Assembly (NCBI GenBank): GCA_902790905.1
Contig: CADATO010000016.1
Coordinates: forward strand, 1 to 51,401
Direction: 5' to 3'
Length of the DNA stretch: 51,401 bases
Origin: an uncultured Eubacteriales bacterium
GTDB taxonomy: Bacteria > Bacillota > Clostridia > Peptostreptococcales > Anaerovoracaceae
The notes under the pieces are model-generated. The model made no database searches and was not told the origin of the DNA. It saw only the letters and a program-made list of their open reading frames with translations. Shown piece after piece: positions 44,844-51,401 of the stretch. The translations under genes and the position numbers were made by a program. Positions within the stretch are counted from its first letter, which is position 1; each line of letters starts with the position of its first letter.

Positions 44844-46895
44844 ATGATCATACTCAGTTGCAAAGACCTGAAAAAAGAATACGGCACGGACGTCATCTTC
44901 GAGGACGTCACCTTCCACGTGCAGAAAGGCGACAAAGTGGGCGTCGTCGGACCGAACGGGGCCGGCAAGACCACGCTTCTTCGCGTGCTCACGGGCGAGC
45001 TGCCGCATGAAGAGGGCTCGGTCAACTTCCACCCCGACGCGACGTTCGGCTACCTGCATCAGCAGACCGACATCCACAGCACGCGCACCGTCATGGAGGA
45101 AGTCGAGGCGCTGTTTGAAGATCTCCATGTCATGGAATCGCAATTAGCCGATCTGGCGGACCGCATCCCGCAGACCGCCGGCGAGGAGCAGGCGCAGTTC
45201 ATCCACCGCATGGACGCCCTGCGCGAAGAGTACGAACGCAAAGGAGGCTATACCTATAAGAGCGAGATCCGCGGGATCCTCTCCAGCATGGCCTTCCTCG
45301 ACGATAAATACGACCAGAAGATCACGGACCTTTCCGGCGGCGAGAAGACGCGCCTGGCGCTCGCCCTGCTCCTGCTCAAAAAGCCGGAGATTCTCATCTT
45401 GGACGAGCCGACCAACCACCTCGACATCGGTACCCTGTCCTGGCTCGAGCAGTACCTCGCGTCGTACCGCGGGACGATCATTGTGGTCAGCCACGACCGG
45501 TACTTCCTCGACCGCATCTGCGACCACATCCTGGAGGTGGCGGATCACACGCTGCGTTCGTTCGAGGGCAACTATACGGATTATGCGCGGCGCAAGAAGG
45601 AACTCCGCGAGGAGGAGATGCGCCGGTATCAGGCGTTTAAAAAAGAAAAAGAAAAACAGGAGGACCTCGTCCGCCGCTTCAAGGAGCGCGGGACGGAGAA
45701 ACTCGCCAAGCGCGCGCACAGCCGCGAGATGAAACTCGAAAAGATGGCGCGCGAGGAGAAAGCGCAAAACATCCGCATGCCGCAGGAGCGCAGCGGGAAG
45801 ATGAAGCTGCGATTCCGCGAGGACTACAAGAGCGGCAACGACGTGCTGCTGCTGGAAGGGCTGAGCAAGGGATTTGGCTTCGGCTCCCGCAGAAAACAGC
45901 TCTTCGAGAACGTCGACCTCGACATGAAGCGTGGGGAACGCGTGTGCCTGGTCGGGGCGAACGGCATCGGCAAGACGACGCTGCTGCGCCTCATCATGGG
46001 CGATGCGCGCCCGGACGCCGGCCGCATACACACCGGCTACAATGTCAAGATCGTCTACTACGACCAGGAGCAGCGGCTCCTCGACGAAGACAATACGGTC
46101 CTGGAGGAGATCTGGCAGGATCATCCGGACCTGACCGGCACTGAGGTGCGCAGCATACTGGGCGGATTTCTGTTCCGCGGGGACGATGTGTTCCTGCCGG
46201 TACGGGCGCTGTCGGGCGGTGAGAAAGCCCGGCTGTCGCTTCTTAAGCTCATGATGGGCGGCGGCAATCTGCTGCTCCTCGACGAGCCGACCAACCACCT
46301 CGACATCGAGTCCAGAGAAGTCTTCGAAGACGCATTGCTGGACTTCCCGGGCACGGCGCTGATCGTCAGCCACGACCGCTATTTCCTCAACAAGGTGCCC
46401 ACGCGCATCTGCGAGCTGACGGCGGACGGACTGGTGACCTTCCTGGGCAAGTACGATTACTACCAGGAAAAGCGCGACGAACTCGTGTCGGCACGCAAAT
46501 ATATGAAAGAACTCGCCGCACAGGGCAGAACAGCCGGTGACGGCAGCGCTGCCGGTAACGCTATGCAGGGCGGTGCATCCGAAACGGCCGGGCAGGGCGG
46601 CACCGGCGGGCAGGCAGGTATCCAAATGGAGCATTCCGCGCCGGAGGCGGGCTCGAAGGAAGAGCGATTCCTTAAGAAACAGCAGGAAGCCGAGGAACGC
46701 CGCAAACGCCGCGAAAAAGAAGCCCTCGAGAAAGAGATCGGGGAACTCGAAGCCCGTATCGCGGAGCGCGAACAGGAGATGTGCACCGAAGAGGTGCTGG
46801 CGGATCTTGCGCGCCTCAGAGAGCTCGACGAAGCGGTGAAAGCAGACCGCGAGCGGCTGGACTTAGTATATGAAAAGTGGTTGCAATACGAGTAA
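44844..46895 (+). CDS. ABC-F family ribosome-associated ATPase
   Basis: The 683-residue protein has two ABC ATPase domains and no membrane part. Walker A motifs are GPNGAGKTT and GANGIGKTT; signatures are LSGGEKTRL and LSGGEKARL; both have LDEPTNHLDI. The inter-domain linker is charged (RRKKELREEEMRRYQAFKKE). After the second domain come a Gly/Ala-rich insert (about 555-590) and a charged coiled coil (about 605-683). Position after tsaD equals Bacillus YdiF. ABC-F proteins act at the ribosome E site to relieve stalling or protect from antibiotics. The ATG lacks a good ribosome site; the structured element above precedes it. Confidence 0.93.
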   Translation: MIILSCKDLKKEYGTDVIFEDVTFHVQKGDKVGVVGPNGAGKTTLLRVLTGELPHEEGSVNFHPDATFGYLHQQTDIHSTRTVMEEVEALFEDLHVMESQLADLADRIPQTAGEEQAQFIHRMDALREEYERKGGYTYKSEIRGILSSMAFLDDKYDQKITDLSGGEKTRLALALLLLKKPEILILDEPTNHLDIGTLSWLEQYLASYRGTIIVVSHDRYFLDRICDHILEVADHTLRSFEGNYTDYARRKKELREEEMRRYQAFKKEKEKQEDLVRRFKERGTEKLAKRAHSREMKLEKMAREEKAQNIRMPQERSGKMKLRFREDYKSGNDVLLLEGLSKGFGFGSRRKQLFENVDLDMKRGERVCLVGANGIGKTTLLRLIMGDARPDAGRIHTGYNVKIVYYDQEQRLLDEDNTVLEEIWQDHPDLTGTEVRSILGGFLFRGDDVFLPVRALSGGEKARLSLLKLMMGGGNLLLLDEPTNHLDIESREVFEDALLDFPGTALIVSHDRYFLNKVPTRICELTADGLVTFLGKYDYYQEKRDELVSARKYMKELAAQGRTAGDGSAAGNAMQGGASETAGQGGTGGQAGIQMEHSAPEAGSKEERFLKKQQEAEERRKRREKEALEKEIGELEARIAEREQEMCTEEVLADLARLRELDEAVKADRERLDLVYEKWLQYE

Positions 46896-46909
46896 ACACT
46901 TTCTATAAT
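46881..46909 (+). promoter_or_regulatory. Promoter of acpP-rex
   Basis: TTGCAA (46881-46886) and TATAAT (46904-46909), spacing 17. The -35 lies within the end of the ABC-F gene. It gives a leader of about 30 bases. Confidence 0.75.
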
Positions 46910-46946
46910 GAATTGTACCGTTTGTACGCTTTAAGGAGGAAGACAA

Positions 46947-47177
46947 ATGACATTTGACAAGATCAAAGAGATCATCGTCGATCAGCTCGGCGTTGAAGAA
47001 GAAGCAGTTACTATGGAAACGCACCTGATGAAGGACCTCGAAGCAGACTCTCTGGATGCAGTCGAGATCATCATGGCGATCGAGGAAGAGTTCGACATCG
47101 AAGTTCCCGATGAAGAAGCTGAGAAGTTCCAGGTCGTCGGCGACATCGTCAAGTACGTCGAAGAAGCGAGCAAGTAG
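46947..47177 (+). CDS. acpP: Acyl carrier protein
   Basis: The 76-residue acidic protein has [20 protein letters not shown], with the phosphopantetheine Ser in DSL (residue 36), and [20 protein letters not shown]. It carries acyl chains in fatty-acid synthesis. AAGGAGGAAGACAA precedes the ATG. It is placed directly before rex, with one base between the genes, and away from other fab genes. Confidence 0.95.
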   Translation: MTFDKIKEIIVDQLGVEEEAVTMETHLMKDLEADSLDAVEIIMAIEEEFDIEVPDEEAEKFQVVGDIVKYVEEASK

Positions 47178-47178
47178 T

Positions 47179-47808
47179 ATGGCAAAAAATGCGAAGATAT
47201 CGAATGCCGTGATCAAACGGCTGCCGAGGTATCGCCGGTATCTTCACGAGCTGGATAAGAAAGGGGTCGACAAGATCTCTTCGGCGGAGCTGTCAAGGCT
47301 GATCGGCTACACGGCTTCGCAGATCCGGCAGGACCTGAATAATTTCGGCGGATTCGGACAGCAGGGGTACGGCTACAACGTCAAGGACCTGCATGATGAG
47401 ATCAGTGCGATCCTCGGATTGGATCAGGTCTATCACATGGTCATCGTGGGCGGCGGCAACCTGGGTCATGCGATCGCAGGCTACACCAATTCCTATAAGC
47501 AGGGGTTCCAGGTCGAGGCGATCTTCGAGGTGGATCCCGAAGCGATCGGAACGGAGATCGGCGGCGTGCCGGTTCTCTCGTCTGATGACCTGGTGGAGTA
47601 CGTCGAAGAGCACAAGATCGACATCGGCGTCATCTGCACCCCGAAAGACGTGGCGCAGGAGATGGCGGACAAACTGTGCTTCGCCGGCGTCAAGGGCATC
47701 TGGAATTTCGCGCAGACGGATCTTGAGGTCCCCGCGCACGTCGCGATGGAGAACGTCCATCTTTCGGACAACCTTTACGCACTGACATTCCACATGAACA
47801 GAAAGTAA
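47179..47808 (+). CDS. rex: Redox-sensing transcriptional repressor Rex
   Basis: Senses the NADH/NAD+ ratio and represses fermentation genes. The start is the ATG at 47179, one base after the acpP stop, giving 209 residues. The N-terminal winged helix has AVIKRLPRYRRYLHEL, SAELSRLIGYTASQIRQDLN and FGGFGQQGYGYNV. The Rossmann half has VGGGNLGHAIAGY. The C-terminus LSDNLYALTFHMNRK is longer than the minimal form. I saw no clear Rex operator in this window. Confidence 0.95.
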   Translation: MAKNAKISNAVIKRLPRYRRYLHELDKKGVDKISSAELSRLIGYTASQIRQDLNNFGGFGQQGYGYNVKDLHDEISAILGLDQVYHMVIVGGGNLGHAIAGYTNSYKQGFQVEAIFEVDPEAIGTEIGGVPVLSSDDLVEYVEEHKIDIGVICTPKDVAQEMADKLCFAGVKGIWNFAQTDLEVPAHVAMENVHLSDNLYALTFHMNRK

Positions 47809-47837
47809 TACCGGAGCGGCAACGCTCACAGAAAGCA

Positions 47838-47875
47838 AATACCCGTTCCATCTGGAACGGGTATTGATTCTTACA
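47838..47875. terminator. Bidirectional terminator between rex and ferredoxin
   Basis: A perfect 12-bp stem, AATACCCGTTCC/GGAACGGGTATT, with loop ATCT lies between convergent genes. T-runs on both sides are weak. A second hairpin with GGGG/CCCC arms follows at about 47887-47900. Confidence 0.75.
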
Positions 47876-47918
47876 GATATGTAAGAGGGGATGACACCCC
47901 ATCCGAATTACTGATTAA

Positions 47919-48089
47919 TTATTCAGCCTTCGGAGCGTCAACCGGGCAAGCCTCTGCGCAAGCGCCGCACTCGATGCAGACATCGGGATCGATGACATGA
48001 GCGCCGTCGCCTTCGGAGATAGCTTCAACGGGGCATTCTGCCGCGCAAGCACCGCAGTTGATGCATTCTTCGCCGATCTTATAAGCCAT
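47919..48089 (-). CDS. 2[4Fe-4S] ferredoxin, 56 residues
   Basis: The frame on the minus strand from ATG (48089) to TAA (47919) encodes MAYKIGEECINCGACAAECP, then VEAISEGDGAHVIDPDVCIE, then CGACAEACPVDAPKAE. Two CxxCxxCxxxCP motifs bind two 4Fe-4S clusters as in clostridial ferredoxin. AAGGAGGTAACACT precedes the ATG. It is the likely electron acceptor for IorAB and other oxidoreductases. It is small enough to be missed by length cut-offs. Confidence 0.95.
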   Translation of the reverse strand: MAYKIGEECINCGACAAECPVEAISEGDGAHVIDPDVCIECGACAEACPVDAPKAE

Positions 48090-48132
48090 AGTGTTACCTC
48101 CTTATAGATAGCATTGATAAATATCCGCCCTC

Positions 48133-48161
48133 ATTATAGCGCGGGCGATTGGAGATGTAAA
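48133..48161 (-). promoter_or_regulatory. Ferredoxin promoter (minus strand)
   Basis: Read on the minus strand, TTTACA (48161-48156) and TATAAT (48138-48133), spacing 17. The -35 ends two bases before the ATG of the divergent gene at 48164 and overlaps its ribosome-site region. Confidence 0.85.
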
Positions 48162-48163
48162 GA

Positions 48164-48979
48164 ATGAAAGTTTATGCCCTCGTCGGCAAGAGCGGCACGG
48201 GGAAGAGCTACCAGGCCGGCAACGTCTGCCGCGACAGGAACATAGAAAGCATCATAGATGACGGGCTTTATATCTACCGGACGAGCTCGATCTTCGGGCA
48301 GTCCGCCAAGCAGGCCCAGACCATGATGGGGGCCATCAAGACGGCTCTTTTTACCGATGAATCGCACTGTCTGGAAGTTCGCCAGGCCATTGAGGAAACG
48401 CGTCCCGAAAGCATCCTGATCCTCGGCACCTCAGACGGTCTGGTCGCGAAGATCGCCGACCGGCTCGGCCTGCCGCCGATCAGCGAGACGATCTATATTA
48501 CGGATATCACCACCGAAGAAGACCGCGAGACGGCGCACAAGCAGCGCACGGTGCAGGGCAAGCATGTTGTGCCGGTGCCGCAGGTGCATCTTAAGAAGCG
48601 ATTCTCCGGGTACTTTATGGTGCCGCTGCGCAAGTTCCTCGCCTGGGGAACGGGCCGCGAAGAGGGCGACAACGAGAAGACCGTCGTCCGGCCGACCTAC
48701 AGCTATCTTGGCGAGTACTTCATCTCCCAGCAGGTCATCGAGGACATCGTGACCATCATCGGGGAGGAGCTGCCGGGTGTGACCCGCATCCTCAGCGTCG
48801 CGGCGGAGAAGCGCAACGGCCAGCTGCGGGTGAAGATCGCAGCCACGTTCAACCTGGACGAGACGATCGTGGAAACGGCCAAGCGCATGCAGGAAAAATG
48901 CGCCTACCGGCTGGAGGAGATGACGGCGTTCGCGATCGACCAGATCAACATTCAGATCAAGGAGATCGAAGCGGCGTAG
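48164..48979 (+). CDS. P-loop NTPase fused to an Asp23/Gls24-like domain
   Basis: The 271-residue protein begins MKVYALVGKSGTGKSYQA, with the Walker A at 8-15. A nucleotide-binding half follows (RNIESIIDDGLYIY, ESILILGTSDGLVAKIADRL, ISETIYITDITTEEDRETA). From about residue 178 the sequence resembles the Asp23/Gls24 envelope-stress domain: SYLGEYFISQQVIEDIVTII, GVTRILSVAAEKRNGQLRVK, and a C-terminal helix pair. A basic bridge (HLKKRFSGYFMVPLRKFL) connects them. No family name is known to me for the whole. Its ribosome site GGAG overlaps the divergent ferredoxin promoter; its own promoter is not evident. Confidence 0.75.
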   Translation: MKVYALVGKSGTGKSYQAGNVCRDRNIESIIDDGLYIYRTSSIFGQSAKQAQTMMGAIKTALFTDESHCLEVRQAIEETRPESILILGTSDGLVAKIADRLGLPPISETIYITDITTEEDRETAHKQRTVQGKHVVPVPQVHLKKRFSGYFMVPLRKFLAWGTGREEGDNEKTVVRPTYSYLGEYFISQQVIEDIVTIIGEELPGVTRILSVAAEKRNGQLRVKIAATFNLDETIVETAKRMQEKCAYRLEEMTAFAIDQINIQIKEIEAA

Positions 48980-49025
48980 TCAAGCAGAAAATACAGGTAT
49001 CAGATGGCGCGCAATGCCCATACAG

Positions 49026-49056
49026 AAACCGCAGCAGTTTACTGCTAGCGGTTTTT
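49026..49056 (+). terminator. Terminator after the P-loop/Asp23-like gene
   Basis: AAACCGC-AGCAG pairs with CTGCT-A-GCGGTTT around TTTA, followed by TT and C. Confidence 0.85.
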
Positions 49057-49063
49057 CAGTGTT

Positions 49064-49114
49064 AGGCAGTCGCTCTCGGGCATCTGGAAACGATGCCCTC
49101 GAGCTGGACTGCCT
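49064..49114 (+). other. Long imperfect hairpin before the groE promoter
   Basis: AGGCAGTC (49064-49071) pairs with GACTGCCT (49107-49114). Inside, GCTC/GAGC and GGGCATC/GATGCCC pair, with a symmetric TC/TC loop and a tip TGGAAAC. It lies between a terminator and the groE promoter. It has no T-run and no match to a known RNA. Confidence 0.5.
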
Positions 49115-49187
49115 GCGCCGCGCCTTTCAGATGCGTCGTTTTATCGCGCAAGATTACTGAAATTCAGCCAAAACCTACATATATCTA

Positions 49188-49215
49188 TTGACATTGCTCA
49201 TAAAATGAATAGAAT
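49188..49215 (+). promoter_or_regulatory. groES-groEL promoter
   Basis: TTGACA (49188-49193) and TAGAAT (49210-49215), spacing 16, directly before the CIRCE operator. Confidence 0.8.
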
Positions 49216-49220
49216 AGTAT

Positions 49221-49247
49221 TTGGCACTCGGAGATGCTGAGTGCTAA
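49221..49247 (+). promoter_or_regulatory. CIRCE operator (HrcA binding site)
   Basis: TTGGCACTC-N9-GAGTGCTAA, one base off the TTAGCACTC-N9-GAGTGCTAA consensus. HrcA binds it and represses groESL until heat or misfolding stress. hrcA is not in this window. Confidence 0.95.
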
Positions 49248-49305
49248 CAAAGCAAAAGACGCACCGGAGATGGCGCGTGAAATAAGAAAGAGCGGAGGTA
49301 TCAAA

Positions 49306-49587
49306 ATGAGTTTTGCAATCAAACCTTTGGGCGACAGAGTCGTGATCAAGAGACTGGAAGCCGAAGAGAAGACAGCGAGCGGCATCATCCTTCCCGGTCA
49401 GGCGAAGGAAAAGCCCCAGATGGCGGAAGTCGTGGCAGTAGGCCCCGGCACCGAGGACATCAAGATGGAGCTGGCGGTCGGTGACATGGTCATCTTCTCG
49501 CAGTATGCGGGCACGGAAGTCAAGTTTGAGGGTGAAGAATACACCATCATGGCACAGAAGGACATTCTGGCCAAGGTGGAGAAATAA
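49306..49587 (+). CDS. groES: Co-chaperonin GroES
   Basis: The 93-residue protein starts at the ATG at 49306 (GCGGAGGTATCAAA). An upstream in-frame ATG at 49234 lies inside the CIRCE element and is not used. It begins [20 protein letters not shown]. It has the mobile loop [20 protein letters not shown] and ends DILAKVEK. It caps GroEL during folding. groEL follows 15 bases later. Confidence 0.97.
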   Translation: MSFAIKPLGDRVVIKRLEAEEKTASGIILPGQAKEKPQMAEVVAVGPGTEDIKMELAVGDMVIFSQYAGTEVKFEGEEYTIMAQKDILAKVEK

Positions 49588-51240
<1,653 letters not shown>

Positions 51241-51278
51241 TCGCCCTGCACAGCGCACAGCATATAGACAGAATGAAA

Positions 51279-51304
51279 GAAGCTCTCCCTTGCGGGAGAG
51301 CTTC
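51279..51304 (+). terminator. Hairpin 1 after groEL
   Basis: GAAGCTCTCCC and GGGAGAGCTTC form a perfect 11-bp stem with loop TTGC. Only CTC follows, so the next hairpin may complete termination. Confidence 0.75.
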
Positions 51305-51317
51305 TCAGACTGTAGAC

Positions 51318-51354
51318 AAAGCCCTGGTCCCGCGAAGCGGGATCGGGGCTTTTC
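51318..51354 (+). terminator. Terminator 2 after groEL
   Basis: AAAGCCC pairs with GGGGCTTT around an inner TCCCGC-GAA-GCGGGA hairpin, followed by a short T-run (TTTTC). The remaining 47 bases of the window show nothing recognisable. Confidence 0.8.
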
Positions 51355-51401
51355 ATATACTGCAGAACCCATATCCGGAAACTGCTGTGAATATTTGTTG
51401 C

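Noticed and set aside
49234..49305. Earlier start for groES at 49234
   Set aside because: The ATG lies inside the CIRCE operator; a good ribosome site and the conserved [12 protein letters not shown] start are at 49306.

Overview
This 51.4 kb stretch (roughly 55-60% G+C in genes) reads as a continuous piece of chromosome from a Gram-positive anaerobe of the class Clostridia. Pointers are strong AGGAGG-type ribosome sites, a CIRCE operator before groES-groEL, a Rex redox repressor, a reverse-type rubrerythrin, clostridial-type ferredoxin, indolepyruvate:ferredoxin oxidoreductase, biotin-dependent acyl-CoA decarboxylase subunits and an FMN-riboswitch-controlled RibU. The order tsaE-tsaB-rimI-tsaD-ABC-F-(acpP)-rex-...-groES-groEL matches the ydiBCDEF-ydiH-groESL order I know from Bacillus. 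A high-G+C gut or oral member such as Anaerovoracaceae would fit, but the genus is inference. I see no prophage, insertion sequence, CRISPR array, rRNA or tRNA.

Layout. 0-1.5 kb: a secreted cell-wall-binding repeat protein. 1.6-12.3 kb: a purine operon (purL, purE, purM, purN, PurF-like, PurO-like IMP cyclohydrolase, stand-alone AICAR transformylase, purD). 12.3-21.2 kb: a cytidylate-kinase-like gene, metG, tatD, tilS, ftsH and a PucR-type regulator. 21.4-24 kb: acyl-CoA decarboxylase alpha, small membrane subunit and biotin carrier, without the membrane beta subunit. 24-26 kb: coaX and dusB. 26-31.2 kb: an apparent aromatic amino-acid catabolism block (iorA, iorB, a Na+-symporter, an aminotransferase). 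31.3-34.7 kb: an envelope-stress-like module (PspC, PadR, DUF1700-like, DUF4097-like) behind a strong promoter whose -10 lies in a 25-bp palindrome. 34.9-40.8 kb: an arginase-family gene, a nuclease-like gene of unknown role, rubrerythrin, a NifU-like protein, an M20 dipeptidase and an AIM24 protein. 40.9-47.8 kb: FMN riboswitch-ribU, the t6A tRNA-modification genes, an ABC-F ATPase, acpP and rex. 47.9-51.2 kb: a 56-residue ferredoxin, a P-loop/Asp23-like fusion and groES-groEL.

How the genes work together. The purine cluster covers most of the route from PRPP to IMP; purC, purB, purK and a PurF with an intact glutaminase are not here. Its final two steps use separate enzymes instead of bifunctional PurH. 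The 26-31 kb genes could import aromatic amino acids, transaminate them and oxidise the arylpyruvates with ferredoxin.

Most interesting unexplained signals: (1) two copies of one ~75-nt structured element, before purM and before iorA, that keep the same loops while stem bases change in compensating fashion; (2) a PurF-like enzyme that lacks all the glutaminase residues I could check; (3) a family of intergenic GC-rich elements ending in GGAAAGAGCGATTCC, the largest being a 138-bp structure before the ABC-F gene; (4) a P-loop NTPase fused to an Asp23-like domain; (5) the palindrome-controlled PspC/PadR module.
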